Positions 13,738 through 23,188 are shown, numbered from the stretch's first letter. The stretch is 64,000 nucleotides of DNA from an uncultured Oscillospiraceae bacterium (GCA_944385415.1 CALWXC010000004.1:1-64000), one strand, 5' to 3'. Notes: generated by a model not told the origin, from the letters alone. Numbers and translations are program-made.

Positions 13738-14628
13738 TCAATTATCACATTCAAATCCGAAATTCTGAATCAAGCGTGCGCTGTCGCGCCAGTTTTCCTT
13801 GACCTTGACCCACGTCTCCAAATAGACCTTCGTGCCCATGAACCGCTCGCAATCCTCCCGAGCCATGGTACTGATTTTCTTGAGCATGCTCCCCTGCTTG
13901 CCGATGATGATGCCCTTATGGCTGGCTTTCTCACAGTAGATGGTGGCGTCCACATCGATAATCCCATTATCCCGCTCAGAGAATTTTGTGATCTCCACAG
14001 CGGTGCCGTGGGGAATCTCCTTATCGAGACACCACAGCAACTTCTCCCGGATAATCTCCGCGATGATCTGCCGCTCGGGTTGGTCCGTCACCATGCCGTC
14101 GGGAAACAGCTGGGGGCCGTCCTGGGCGTAGCCCATGGTCTCCGCAATCAGTTCTTCCACACCGTCTCCGGTTTTGGCCGAAATGGGAACGACGGCGGCA
14201 AAGTCAAAGGCCGCGCTGTAAACGGCAATGACCGACAGCAATTCGTCCTTCTCCACGGTGTCGATCTTATTGATGACCAGCACCACCGGCGCGCCGCCCC
14301 GCATCTGGTCCAGCAATGCCTGCTCCTGGGGACCGATGTTGGCAATGGGCTCCACCAGCAGCAGCACCACGTCCACATCACTGACGGACTCCCGCACCAC
14401 ATCAACCATATAGTCGCCCAACCGGGTCCGGGGCTTGTGGAAGCCCGGCGTATCCATAAAGACAATCTGCGTATTGTCCCGGGTCAAAACGCCGCAAATG
14501 CGGTTGCGGGTGGTCTGGGGCTTGTTGGAGACGATGGCCACCTTCTCCCCCACCAGACGGTTGATGAGGGTGGACTTGCCCACGTTGGGCCGTCCGGCAA
14601 TGGTGATCATGGCGGATTTCGTAATCAT
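13738..14628 (-). CDS. era: GTPase Era
   Basis: 296 aa, normal length. The G domain has G1 GRPNVGKST (about residue 12-20), G3 DTPGF, G4 NKID and a SAKTGDG G5. The C-terminal KH domain carries GIIIGKQGSMLKKI (about 235-250). Era binds the 3' end of 16S rRNA and aids 30S assembly. It is the last gene of the yqfC-yqfD-phoH-ybeY-era operon. Its 3' end is the point where the accessory region begins, so it is the candidate target gene of the Tn7-like element. Confidence 0.97.
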   Translation of the reverse strand: MITKSAMITIAGRPNVGKSTLINRLVGEKVAIVSNKPQTTRNRICGVLTRDNTQIVFMDTPGFHKPRTRLGDYMVDVVRESVSDVDVVLLLVEPIANIGPQEQALLDQMRGGAPVVLVINKIDTVEKDELLSVIAVYSAAFDFAAVVPISAKTGDGVEELIAETMGYAQDGPQLFPDGMVTDQPERQIIAEIIREKLLWCLDKEIPHGTAVEITKFSERDNGIIDVDATIYCEKASHKGIIIGKQGSMLKKISTMAREDCERFMGTKVYLETWVKVKENWRDSARLIQNFGFECDN

Positions 14629-14653
14629 GTACTTCCTCCCGTTGTCTTTTGTA

Positions 14654-15148
14654 TTATCGGGGCAGCACGATGTCTGCCAGAATGGCTTCCTCCCGGGCCC
14701 GCATCTGCTGTTTCATGGGGCCTTCGTCCAGATGGTCATAGCCCAGCAAATGCAGCACCGAATGGATGGTCAGATACCCCGCCTCCCGCTTGAGACTGTG
14801 GCCGTATTCCTTGGCCTGGGCCGCCGCCCGCTCCAGGGACAGGACCATATCTCCCAGGGGCAGCAGGCCCGTCTCCGGGTCAATATCCCCGGAGACATCC
14901 TCGGGAAACCGGCCCGGTTCATAGTTGAACATGGGAAACGACAGCACATCCGTGGGCCGGTCCACATTGCGGGTCTGACGGTTGATGGCGTGGATGGTTG
15001 CATCATCGGTGACCAGAACATTGATCTCACAGGGCACATGGACGCCCTCGGCGTCCAGCGCCGCCGTGATGCAGCGGCGCAGATGGGGGCCCAGCAGCAC
15101 CTTGCGGGCGGCGCTGCCCTCAAACAGCATATTAATCCGGTGCTTCAT
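14654..15148 (-). CDS. ybeY: Endoribonuclease YbeY
   Basis: 164 aa metal-dependent RNase for rRNA maturation and quality control. The zinc-binding signature HSVLHLLGYDH is present near residue 118-128; N-terminal strands include EINVLVTDDATIHAINRQTR. It lies three bases downstream of phoH and 25 bases upstream of era, the usual Firmicutes order. Confidence 0.96.
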   Translation of the reverse strand: MKHRINMLFEGSAARKVLLGPHLRRCITAALDAEGVHVPCEINVLVTDDATIHAINRQTRNVDRPTDVLSFPMFNYEPGRFPEDVSGDIDPETGLLPLGDMVLSLERAAAQAKEYGHSLKREAGYLTIHSVLHLLGYDHLDEGPMKQQMRAREEAILADIVLPR

Positions 15149-15151
15149 TGG

Positions 15152-16144
15152 TTATCGCTTCCTTTGGAATGTCTTGCCGGCAACCGGCGGTTTTTTCGTC
15201 TCGTACTTCTCATAGGCAGCCACAATCTGCTGCACCAGCTGATGACGCACCACGTCGCTGGCCGACAGGCGGCAGATGGCGATATCCGGTACGCCCTCCA
15301 GAACCTTTAACGCCTCTTTCAGACCGCTGACCTTATCGGCAGGCAGGTCGATCTGAGTGGCATCGCCGGTGATGACGATTTTAGAGCCGAAGCCCAGACG
15401 GGTCAGGAACATTTTCATCTGCTCCCGTGTGGTGTTCTGGGCCTCGTCCAGAATGATAAAGCTGTCATCCAGGGTTCGTCCGCGCATATAGGCCAAAGGC
15501 GCCACTTCAATATTGCCCCGCTCCAGATATTTTCCATACGTCTCGGGACCCAGCATATCAAACAGGGCGTCATACAGGGGCCGCAGGTACGGGTCCACCT
15601 TGTTTTGGAGGTCACCGGGCAGGAAGCCCAGCCGCTCGCCCGCTTCCACCGCCGGACGGGTCAAAATAATGCGGTTGACCTCCTTGGCCCGGAACGCCGC
15701 CACAGCCATGGCAACGGCCAGATACGTTTTACCCGTACCGGCGGGGCCGACACCCAGAGTGATGGTATTCTTGGCGATGGCCTTGAGATACTTCTGCTGG
15801 CCCAGGGTTTTGGCCTTGATGGGCTTGCCCTTGGCTGTGACGCAGATCACATCCTTTGCCATCTCCCCCACCTTGGCGTCGTTGCCGGCGTTGATAAGGC
15901 CGATGAGATAGCGCACCTTCTGTTCGTCGATGGTCTCGCCCTTGGAGGCCAGGGACATAAGGGCCTCAATGGCCCGGACGCCCTTATCGGCGGCCTCCAC
16001 ATCACCCTGGACCTTCAATTCCGTGCCGCGGTTGGTCACGTGGATGTCAAAGGCCTGCTCAATGCGCTTGATATTTTCGTCAAAGGAGCCGAACACACTG
16101 ATGATCTGTTCGATGCGCTCGGCGTTGATTACCCGTTCTGTCAT
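15152..16144 (-). CDS. phoH: PhoH family protein (RNA helicase-like ATPase)
   Basis: 330 aa from the ATG at 16144, which overlaps the yqfD stop (ATGA) and has AAGGAACTAC upstream; a further seven upstream codons are open but unlikely. A KH-like N-terminal region (about 1-90) precedes the P-loop domain: GVGPAGTGKTYLAVAMA (about 130-146) and SFIILDEAQNTT as Walker B. PhoH-like proteins beside ybeY and era are thought to act in RNA metabolism. Confidence 0.95.
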   Translation of the reverse strand: MTERVINAERIEQIISVFGSFDENIKRIEQAFDIHVTNRGTELKVQGDVEAADKGVRAIEALMSLASKGETIDEQKVRYLIGLINAGNDAKVGEMAKDVICVTAKGKPIKAKTLGQQKYLKAIAKNTITLGVGPAGTGKTYLAVAMAVAAFRAKEVNRIILTRPAVEAGERLGFLPGDLQNKVDPYLRPLYDALFDMLGPETYGKYLERGNIEVAPLAYMRGRTLDDSFIILDEAQNTTREQMKMFLTRLGFGSKIVITGDATQIDLPADKVSGLKEALKVLEGVPDIAICRLSASDVVRHQLVQQIVAAYEKYETKKPPVAGKTFQRKR

Positions 16145-17337
16145 GTAGTTCCTTCGCTTTCCCATTGAATTGCGGGGACGGGCCGCGCCACCATTTCGTG
16201 ACAGGCGTAGTCCCCCGTGAGGCGGTACACCGCGCCCTCCCGCCGGACCATGGTCCGGTCCTCCAGGATTTGCCCGGCGATCATGGACTGCTCCAGGGCC
16301 CCGGTTGCGCCGGTACGCAGTATCTCTGCGGCATCCTCCGGCGGGACCGTCGCCGTCTCTGTCTCCCGCTCCACGGCAATCTCCTCAATCCAGCTGATGG
16401 GCAGCGTATAGCCCCCCGGCAGGGTCAAGGTATGATTCACCACTATTTTATCACATCCGGCACCCCAAATTCCACTGTCTCCATAGAAATTTATTCGTTT
16501 TTTCCCGATCTCCACAGCGTATCGCCGCTGTTCGCCCGTGACCTCGCCCTTGCAGACGGCTTCCGCCGGTGTCACCATGTCCTGGTCATGCCAGGTATTG
16601 CCGTAGATCTCCCCCAGGGCACGGGTTACCTGGGTGGAAATCTCCAGTTCCTGATAGGCCGACACCAGGACCTGCCCCTTTTGGACCACGTCGCCGGTCT
16701 CACACAGGGCGTGGCCCGACAGGACCTCCATCTGTGTAATCAGGCAGTCCTCCGCCGAAACCAGATTGCAGATTTCTCGTCGGTCAATGGGTTCGTCGGC
16801 AGTCAGCCGCTCCCGGACGATCACCGTGGCCAGGCCGCCGCTGCGGTTCACCGTCAGCCATTCCAGCTCTGGGATGATATTGAGCATCCGGTTTTTCAAA
16901 TCCTGGGACACAATATCGCCGCCCCAGGTGCCGAAGCCTACGCCCAGGTTTTCCAGCTCCTGCAAAATTTTCTCCGCCGGTACCTTGTCGTTGCCCTCCA
17001 CGTGGATACACCAGACGAAGCCCGGCAGCACCGTCATCATCACCGCCACAACTCCTAAAGCACAGATCAGAAACTTCCGCCGCAATAATTTGGGCACCAG
17101 CAAAGGCAGACCCGTTTCCTGGGCCTCCATCACGGTGCCGAAGGACCGTTCCGCCAACTCCTCAGCCCGCTGCCGGTCCCGCCGCCGGACGGAAAAACGG
17201 CAGGTAAAGGGGTCCGGCCGCTGCAAATCCCAGAAGAACACCCCTTCCCGGACCAGACGGTTGAGGACCTGTTCCGGCGCTGCCGCCGTCACCGTCAGGC
17301 AGACGCTGCCCAGGAGCTGCCGCACCCAGCCGGTCAT
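16141..17337 (-). CDS. yqfD: Sporulation protein YqfD
   Basis: 398 aa. A soluble N-terminal part (about 1-90) is followed by one membrane segment (LICALGVVAVMMTVLPGFVW, about 89-109) and a large extracytoplasmic portion starting HVEGNDKVPAEKILQELENL, a POTRA-like fold. YqfD works with YqfC in the SigE-dependent mother cell programme and is needed for sporulation. Its ATG overlaps the yqfC stop by four bases. Confidence 0.93.
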   Translation of the reverse strand: MTGWVRQLLGSVCLTVTAAAPEQVLNRLVREGVFFWDLQRPDPFTCRFSVRRRDRQRAEELAERSFGTVMEAQETGLPLLVPKLLRRKFLICALGVVAVMMTVLPGFVWCIHVEGNDKVPAEKILQELENLGVGFGTWGGDIVSQDLKNRMLNIIPELEWLTVNRSGGLATVIVRERLTADEPIDRREICNLVSAEDCLITQMEVLSGHALCETGDVVQKGQVLVSAYQELEISTQVTRALGEIYGNTWHDQDMVTPAEAVCKGEVTGEQRRYAVEIGKKRINFYGDSGIWGAGCDKIVVNHTLTLPGGYTLPISWIEEIAVERETETATVPPEDAAEILRTGATGALEQSMIAGQILEDRTMVRREGAVYRLTGDYACHEMVARPVPAIQWESEGTT

Positions 17338-17627
17338 GGGCAGCCTCCCGGCAGTAACGCCACATCGGCCACGTTGCCGCAGACCGTAACAAAGCCCTGG
17401 TTCATCAGGGAAATGGTAAGCCCTGCCCCGGTAATCCGCACAGCCCCATCGGCCACGGCCACCGTCACAGCGTCCTCCGTGTACTCCGTCACGCCCCGGT
17501 GGTGTTCAACGGTCACCTGTTGAAATCCCATGACCTCCACCCGCGGCGCGTTGGTCAAAACATCCTGCGGCACGTCCAGCCGTTGGGCCGCCGCCGTCAG
17601 AAGCGCTTTTGTCCGCTTCACACGCAT
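17334..17627 (-). CDS. yqfC: Sporulation protein YqfC (YabP family)
   Basis: 97 aa, typical size. The pattern PRVEVMGFQQVTVEHHRGVT, then a YTEDAVTVAVADGAVRITG strand pair and GLTISLMNQGFVTVCGNVADV, is the YabP/YqfC fold of short beta strands. First gene of the five-gene operon; divergent from the YlbJ-like gene 87 bases away. Confidence 0.92.
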   Translation of the reverse strand: MRVKRTKALLTAAAQRLDVPQDVLTNAPRVEVMGFQQVTVEHHRGVTEYTEDAVTVAVADGAVRITGAGLTISLMNQGFVTVCGNVADVALLPGGCP

Positions 17628-17714
17628 CCCTCCTTGTACGCTGACTCGGTAGATTCATATGCGCCCAGGCATAGAAAGTTGTCCCCGGCGTATACATGCC
17701 GTGAGGTGAGTTGT

Positions 17715-18734
17715 GTGGAGCGTCCCGTTTGGAAACAGACTTCTTTTTATGGTTTTCTTCTGCTGTCGGCCTTGCTGGCCCTGTGGCTGGCCGACCCGGC
17801 TGCCACATCAGCCAGCGGCCGTGCCGTTCTGGAACGGTGCGCCGCCGTGGTAGTGCCGTCCCTGTTCCCCTTTTTTGTGCTGACCAATCTGCTGGTTCGC
17901 CGGTCCTACCACCGTTACGCCGCTTCGGCCCTGGGCCGATGGATGGAGCCGGTGCTGGGCGTTCCTGCCGACGCGGCGGGGGCCCTGGTACTGGGCGCCC
18001 TGGGCGGCTACCCGGTGGGAGCCGCTGCCCTGTTCCGGCTCTACGACCAGAAACAGCTGTCAGCCCGGCAGGTAAGCCGCGCCCTGGCCTTCTGCAACAA
18101 TGGCGGTCCCGGCTACATTCTCGGTGTGGTGGGCCTGGGACTTCTGGGCAGCGTTCGGCTGGGGGTGACATTATGGGCAGTCCATATTCTGGCTGCGGTA
18201 CTGACCGGTATCCTGCTGCGGCCCCGTACATTGGAATCATCTCAGGCCATCGCCCCGGCGGACACATCTGCCGGTCCCTTTGCCGTCGATTTCATCCGTT
18301 CGGTACAGGATGCCGCTGTAACCTGTCTCTATCTCTGCGGTTTTCTCGTCTTTTTCGGTGTGCTGCTGGGTACCCTTTCCCGTCTGCTGCCGCCCCTGCC
18401 CGCTCTGACCGCCGCCGGTGTACTGGAGCTGTCCACCGGCATGGCGCTGCTGACGGAGCGGGGACTGTCCGTTCCCTCGGCCATGGGCTGGGCCGCCGCG
18501 TTTCTGGGCTGGGGCGGGCTGTGCGTCCACTGTCAGGTCTTGTCCCTGCGGGGGGACCGGCCCATTCAAATGGGGTCCTATTTCCTGGGGAAAGGGCTTC
18601 AATGTATGCTGTCGGTGGCCCTGGTGCGGCTGCTGACGGTCCGGGACCCGCTGCCCCTGCTGGTGGTTCTGCTGGCCGCCCTGCTCCCCCGGCTTACAAA
18701 AACCTCTTGGAAATTTCCAGCCCGTCCGGTATAA
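17715..18734 (+). CDS. ylbJ: YlbJ-like sporulation integral membrane protein
   Basis: 339 aa from GTG at 17715 with GAGGTGAGTT upstream; the open frame is much longer but its 5' part is the antisense of yqfC. It has about eight membrane segments, beginning FYGFLLLSALLALWLAD. Conserved gate-domain features are VVPSLFPFFVLTNLLV and LGALGGYPVGAAAL plus CNNGGPGYILGVVG, as in YlbJ/nucleoside-recognition proteins. YlbJ is a SigE-regulon membrane protein of spores; the substrate is unknown. Its place beside yqfCD supports a sporulation role. It could instead be another member of the same gate family. Confidence 0.75.
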   Translation: MERPVWKQTSFYGFLLLSALLALWLADPAATSASGRAVLERCAAVVVPSLFPFFVLTNLLVRRSYHRYAASALGRWMEPVLGVPADAAGALVLGALGGYPVGAAALFRLYDQKQLSARQVSRALAFCNNGGPGYILGVVGLGLLGSVRLGVTLWAVHILAAVLTGILLRPRTLESSQAIAPADTSAGPFAVDFIRSVQDAAVTCLYLCGFLVFFGVLLGTLSRLLPPLPALTAAGVLELSTGMALLTERGLSVPSAMGWAAAFLGWGGLCVHCQVLSLRGDRPIQMGSYFLGKGLQCMLSVALVRLLTVRDPLPLLVVLLAALLPRLTKTSWKFPARPV

Positions 18735-18769
18735 TGGAGCCAGAAGACTGCGCCGCAGGAGGGATACCC

Positions 18770-18979
18770 ATGGTCTTTCGCAAAAAAATCAGCCATTACT
18801 GCGCCTATTGCGCCCACGCCGGACGCATTGACGAGCACCAGTTGATCTGCTCCAAAAAAGGCATTGTCGCCGCCGCCGATCAATGCTTCCGCTTTCGGTA
18901 CGACCCCCTGAAGCGGGTTCCGCCCCGGCCCAAGGCCCCGGCGCTGAAACGGTACGACGACAAAGATTTTCAATTATAG
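18770..18979 (+). CDS. Small cysteine-rich conserved protein (69 aa)
   Basis: The ATG at 18770 follows GCAGGAGGGATACCC. The sequence begins MVFRKKISHYCAYCAHAGRI and has ICSKKGIV and QCFRFRYDP, giving four cysteines in a CxxC...C...C arrangement suited to one zinc site. It ends in a proline/lysine-rich tail. I recognise it as a small conserved clostridial protein but know no function. It is 36 bases downstream of the YlbJ-like gene and ends at a strong terminator. Confidence 0.75.
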   Translation: MVFRKKISHYCAYCAHAGRIDEHQLICSKKGIVAAADQCFRFRYDPLKRVPPRPKAPALKRYDDKDFQL

Positions 18980-18981
18980 GC

Positions 18982-19019
18982 AAAAAATCTCCGGCAACCG
19001 CAGTTGCCGGAGATTTTTT
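18982..19019. terminator. Bidirectional terminator
   Basis: A perfect 17-bp stem, AAAAAATCTCCGGCAAC with GTTGCCGGAGATTTTTT, and a four-base loop CGCA. It serves the small cysteine-rich gene on the plus strand and secG on the minus strand. Confidence 0.93.
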
Positions 19020-19040
19020 ATCCATTCATGGTTCGATGCC

Positions 19041-19283
19041 TTACAGCAGATTCAGCAGGAAGGCACACACGACGAAGATGCCGGCCAGCCACTTGGTGGC
19101 ACGGGCGATCTTGGCATCCCAGGTATGGCTTCTGTTCTGGCCCAGGAAGGACTCAGCGGCAGAAGAACCCACCAGCGTGCCGGACAGGCCCTCGCTCTTG
19201 CCGGACTGCACCAGAACGGCCAGGATCAGCAGCACAGCGCTGATAATCAGAACGATGGTGACTAAAATCGCGGGAACGCTCAT
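19041..19283 (-). CDS. secG: Preprotein translocase subunit SecG
   Basis: 80 aa from the ATG at 19283 (GGAGGAAGTT upstream). Two membrane segments (LVTIVLIISAVLLILAVLVQ and WLAGIFVVCAFLLNLL) flank the conserved LVQSGKSEGLSGTLVGSSAA cytoplasmic loop. Stimulates SecYEG translocation. Confidence 0.95.
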   Translation of the reverse strand: MSVPAILVTIVLIISAVLLILAVLVQSGKSEGLSGTLVGSSAAESFLGQNRSHTWDAKIARATKWLAGIFVVCAFLLNLL

Positions 19284-19388
19284 AACTTCCTCCAATCATC
19301 GGCGGACTGCGCCAGCCGTTCATTTTTTCGCGTGGATTATCATACCACACCAAATTTCAAAAAGCAAGGGGAAATCCCCACTTTCCCG

Positions 19389-20513
19389 TTATTTGGTGAC
19401 CCAGGTGTTGGTAGCGGCACAAGTCAAATAGGCGTTGATAAAGCCGTCCAGGTCGCCGTCCATGACGGCGTTGATGTTGGAGGACTCGTAACCCGTGCGG
19501 GTGTCCTTGACCAGCTGGTAGGGCATAAAGACGTAGGAACGAATCTGGCTGCCCCATTCGATTTTCAGCTGCACACCCTTGATATCGGAAATTTTCTCGG
19601 CGTGCTGCTGCATTTTCAATTCGATGAGTTTGGCCCGAAGCATACGAAGGCAGGACTCCTTGTTCTGGAACTGGCTGCGCTCCGTCTGGCAGGACACCAC
19701 GATGCCCGTGGCATGGTGAATCAGACGGACGGCAGAGGATGTCTTGTTGATGTGCTGGCCGCCGGCGCCGGAGGAACGGAACACCTGCATTTCGTACTCG
19801 TCGGGGCGGATTTCCACATCCGTGCAGTCATCTGGCAGGTCGGGCATGACCTCAGCGGCGGCAAAGGACGTCTGACGGCGGGCGTTGGCGTCGAAAGGCG
19901 ACACGCGGACCAGACGGTGGACGCCGTGCTCGCTGCGCAGATAGCCGTAGGCATTGGGGCCCTCGATCATAATGGTGGCGCTCTTGATACCGGCTTCGTC
20001 GCCGTCCTGATAGTCCAGGGTCTTGCAGGAGAAGCCGTGGCGCTCGGCCCAACGGGTGTACATACGGAACAGCATCTGCGCCCAGTCCTGGGCCTCAGTG
20101 CCGCCGGCGCCGGCATGGAGGGTGATAATGGCATTGTACGCGTCGTACTCCTCCGTCAGCAGCGTCTCCAGACGGGCGCTCTCCATGGCTGTCTCCAGCG
20201 CTTCATAACCGGTTGTCAGCTCTTCCAGCATGGAGTCGTCGTTTTCTTCCAGGGCCATCTCACAGATGGTCAGCAGGTCTTCCCAGTTGGTGCACATCTT
20301 CTGATAGCGCTCGGCCTTGGTCTCCAGCTGACGGGCCCGCTTCATGACCTTCTGGGACAGCTCCTGATTGTCCCAGAAACCGGGGGCTTCAATCTGCGCG
20401 TGGAGCCGCTCCAGCTCCTCGCCGTCGGCCTCCAGATTCAGAGAGACCGCCAGCTCGTCCAGCTTGGGCTTCAGCGCCGTCAGTTTTCCTTTATATTCCT
20501 CAAATTGAATCAT
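19389..20513 (-). CDS. prfB: Peptide chain release factor 2
   Basis: 374 aa from MIQFEEYKGKL. The SPF tripeptide (VSPFDANARRQTSF), which marks RF2 specificity for UGA and UAA, and the catalytic GAGGQHINKT loop are both present. The reading frame is continuous: at the place where most bacterial prfB genes have an in-frame UGA and +1 shift (near codon 25) it reads SLNLEADGEEL, so there is no programmed frameshift. 106 bases upstream of secG. Confidence 0.96.
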   Translation of the reverse strand: MIQFEEYKGKLTALKPKLDELAVSLNLEADGEELERLHAQIEAPGFWDNQELSQKVMKRARQLETKAERYQKMCTNWEDLLTICEMALEENDDSMLEELTTGYEALETAMESARLETLLTEEYDAYNAIITLHAGAGGTEAQDWAQMLFRMYTRWAERHGFSCKTLDYQDGDEAGIKSATIMIEGPNAYGYLRSEHGVHRLVRVSPFDANARRQTSFAAAEVMPDLPDDCTDVEIRPDEYEMQVFRSSGAGGQHINKTSSAVRLIHHATGIVVSCQTERSQFQNKESCLRMLRAKLIELKMQQHAEKISDIKGVQLKIEWGSQIRSYVFMPYQLVKDTRTGYESSNINAVMDGDLDGFINAYLTCAATNTWVTK

Positions 20514-20595
20514 GGTACTCACACACTCACTTTGCACATAGTTGGAACAATTATACCGGAAAAACCACGGCCTGTAAAGAGGGATCTGGGAAATC

Positions 20596-21594
20596 CTACG
20601 GCAGCACTGTCTCCATATCCACAATATCCACGCCGGTGTAATAATGCTGCAAAATCTCCTGCCAGGTACTGCCCCCGTCGGCCATGGCCGCCGCCCCATA
20701 CTGGCTCAGACCCACCCGGTGGCCATAGCCACGGGTATAGAAGTCCACGGTCTCCTCCCCCACCATCACAGAAAATCGGGTAGACCGCAAGTTGAAGAGG
20801 CTGCGGACTTCGGTCCCTGTAAAGGAAACACCGCCGATTTCCACCGTCTCCACACCGCCGCCGCTGCTGCGCACGGCCTTTCCGAACCACTGTCCCCCGT
20901 CCTCCGGCAAAACGGCTCCCGCCGCTTCCATGATCTGGCGGAACACGTCCCGCTCCACCGAAACCACATCCTCATAGGGCGGCGCGTCCTCCTCACCGGG
21001 GCTTTCCACCGACTGGAGATAGGGCACCTCATTGCCCCAGACGGCCACAGCGTCTTCCGTGACACCGCCGGAACAGGAGAAATAGACCGCGTCAATGAGA
21101 GCGTCATCATAGGTCAGCACCTGGCCGTCGGTGGCTTCCACCGCTGTTCTCACCTTATTATATATGGCGTCGTACTCCGTACCCATCCGTTCCGCTGCCG
21201 TCTCCGGCGACAAATATGCCTGACAGCATCCACTGTCATCACAGACGTCGGCCCCATCATGCTTCCCGCCCAGCATTTGTTTGCAAGTAAACGTCCGGGC
21301 CGCCACGGCCTGGGCTTCCAGCGCCGCCTGAGGAAAGGACGCGGGCATCTCCCCCATCACCACCCCCGTCAGGTAGTCGTCCAGGGCCAGCGTCTTTACA
21401 CCGTCCGCCGTGGACAGACGGACGGACTGTGCCTCGTCGGCTGTTTCGATGGTTTGAGATGGCGCCGGTTCCTCAATCACCGGCTCCGGCGTCGGTTCCT
21501 GGGGCGCCGTCACGGTCTCATAGGCCGTCAGAACTGCCGCCGCCAACCATACACCCAGGGCTGCAAGACATCCTGCAGAAATTGCTCGTCTCAT
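20596..21594 (-). CDS. spoIID: Stage II sporulation protein D (SpoIID), lytic transglycosylase
   Basis: 332 aa from the ATG at 21594 (GGAGGGAAATGCA upstream). Signal anchor at residues about 5-25. The SpoIID domain begins LALDDYLTGVVMGEMPASFP, where the Glu in MGEMPA is the catalytic acid, then EAQAVAARTFTCKQ. It ends RGYGHRVGLSQYGAAAMA and HYYTGV. Together with SpoIIP and SpoIIM it degrades septal murein during engulfment. The linker after the signal anchor is Pro/Glu rich (30-50). Confidence 0.93.
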   Translation of the reverse strand: MRRAISAGCLAALGVWLAAAVLTAYETVTAPQEPTPEPVIEEPAPSQTIETADEAQSVRLSTADGVKTLALDDYLTGVVMGEMPASFPQAALEAQAVAARTFTCKQMLGGKHDGADVCDDSGCCQAYLSPETAAERMGTEYDAIYNKVRTAVEATDGQVLTYDDALIDAVYFSCSGGVTEDAVAVWGNEVPYLQSVESPGEEDAPPYEDVVSVERDVFRQIMEAAGAVLPEDGGQWFGKAVRSSGGGVETVEIGGVSFTGTEVRSLFNLRSTRFSVMVGEETVDFYTRGYGHRVGLSQYGAAAMADGGSTWQEILQHYYTGVDIVDMETVLP

Positions 21595-21709
21595 TGCATT
21601 TCCCTCCATTTTGCAAGTTGTATTTCAGCATTATTCATTTTTTCTATTTTATTTCTTTATCAGATAAAATATTTTTTCAATATTTGTTTTAATTTTATCA
21701 ATTATGACG

Positions 21710-21738
21710 TTGACTGACTGATATTTATCTGTTATACT
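21710..21738 (+). promoter_or_regulatory. Promoter of gltA
   Basis: TTGACT (21710-21715), 17-base spacer, TATACT (21733-21738), 30 bases before the gltA start codon, inside an AT-rich stretch. Confidence 0.75.
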
Positions 21739-21767
21739 GTATTCAAATTTCAAGGAGGATGAAGCAC

Positions 21768-23147
21768 ATGGATATCAACACTGCATATTCTGAAAAAAAT
21801 CGTGAGTATATGCGCAGCCTCTTCGCCGGAATTGACCGCAACACCTCGGAAGCCCTGTCCAGAATGATGCGGGATAATGTGGATGTCAAGCGCGGTCTGC
21901 GCAATGCCGACGGCACCGGCGTGATGATCGGCTACACCACAGTGGGCAACGTCCTCGGTTACTCCATTCTCGATGGCGAGCGGATTCCCATGGAGGGCCA
22001 CCTCTCCTATGCAGGCTACGAGGTTTCGGAGCTGGTGGAGGGCTACCGCAAGGAAAACCGCTTCGGTTTTGAAGAAACGGCGTTTCTGCTGCTGCTGGGC
22101 CGTCTGCCCAACGCCGAAGAACTGGACATGTTCCAGAACTTCCTCTATGACAACATGGCCCTGCCCGACAACTTCACCGAGGACATGATCCTCAAGCATC
22201 CCTCCCGGGACATCATGAACCAGCTGGGCCGCTCGGTACTGGCCCTCTACTCCTCGGACCCCAACCCCGATGAAACCTCTCTGGAGAACATGGTTCGCCA
22301 GTGCTCTCAGCTGATCGCCCGCTTCCCTATCATCATCGCCCATTCCTACGCGGCGCGTCAGCACTATTTCAACGACAAGAGCCTCTACTTACACCGTCCC
22401 GTCAAGGGCCTGTCCATCGCGGAGAATTTCCTGCGGGCCATCCGTCCCAATCAGAAGTACACCGACGAGGAGGCCAAACTCCTGGACCTGTGTCTGGTAA
22501 TTCACGCCGAGCACGGCGGCGGCAACAACTCCACCTTTACCTGCCGCGTCCTGTCCTCCACGGGCACCGACACCTATTCCGCCATCTCCGCCGCGGTGGG
22601 CTCCCTGAAAGGCCCCAAGCACGGCGGCGCCAACAATCAGGTCATGACCCAGTTTTCCGAAATCAAGGCCAACGTGAAAAACTGGAAGGACGACAACGAG
22701 GTGGCCGACTATCTGCGCAAGATTCTGCGCAAGGAAGCTGGCGACGGCTCCGGTCTCATCTATGGCATGGGCCACGCCATCTACACCATTTCCGACCCCA
22801 GAGCCACACTGCTTAAGAAGTATGCCCGTTCTCTGGCCGAAAAGACCGGTCTGCTGGAGGAATTTGAGCTGCTGGAATCCATCGAGCGGCTGAGCCCCGA
22901 CCTCTTCGCCGAGGTCACCGGCAAAAAGAAGGTCATGTGCGCCAATGTGGACTTCTATTCCGGTCTGGTTTACACCATGCTGGGCATCTCTCAGGAGCTG
23001 TTTACCCCCCTGTTTGCCATGGCCCGGATCACCGGCTGGTGCGCCCACCGCATTGAAGAGGTCATGACCAGCGGCCGTATCATGCGTCCGGCCTACCGCG
23101 CCATCTTCACCCATCAGGATTATATCCCTCTGTCCGAGAGAAAATAG
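21768..23147 (+). CDS. gltA: Citrate (Si)-synthase family protein
   Basis: 459 aa from ATG 21768, nine bases after AAGGAGG; an ATG at 21759 overlaps that site. Conserved catalytic features are the HAEHGGGNNSTF segment, then KGPKHGGANNQVMTQF, and GMGHAIYTISDPRATLL with the catalytic His and Asp. It condenses acetyl-CoA and oxaloacetate, probably in an incomplete TCA branch leading to glutamate. It has the long N-terminal segment of the Clostridia/Bacteroidetes type rather than the shorter Bacillus CitZ. Monocistronic with its own terminator. Confidence 0.94.
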   Translation: MDINTAYSEKNREYMRSLFAGIDRNTSEALSRMMRDNVDVKRGLRNADGTGVMIGYTTVGNVLGYSILDGERIPMEGHLSYAGYEVSELVEGYRKENRFGFEETAFLLLLGRLPNAEELDMFQNFLYDNMALPDNFTEDMILKHPSRDIMNQLGRSVLALYSSDPNPDETSLENMVRQCSQLIARFPIIIAHSYAARQHYFNDKSLYLHRPVKGLSIAENFLRAIRPNQKYTDEEAKLLDLCLVIHAEHGGGNNSTFTCRVLSSTGTDTYSAISAAVGSLKGPKHGGANNQVMTQFSEIKANVKNWKDDNEVADYLRKILRKEAGDGSGLIYGMGHAIYTISDPRATLLKKYARSLAEKTGLLEEFELLESIERLSPDLFAEVTGKKKVMCANVDFYSGLVYTMLGISQELFTPLFAMARITGWCAHRIEEVMTSGRIMRPAYRAIFTHQDYIPLSERK

Positions 23148-23156
23148 TCGTCATCT

Positions 23157-23188
23157 GGGACGCCGCACAACCATGCGGCGTCCCTTTT
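23157..23188 (+). terminator. gltA terminator
   Basis: GGGACGCCGCA and TGCGGCGTCCC pair around CAACCA and are followed by TTTTGC. Confidence 0.9.

Noticed and set aside
17499..17714. N-terminal extension of the YlbJ-like protein
   Set aside because: It overlaps yqfC antisense, is basic and His-rich, and the first hydrophobic segment starts only after the GTG at 17715.
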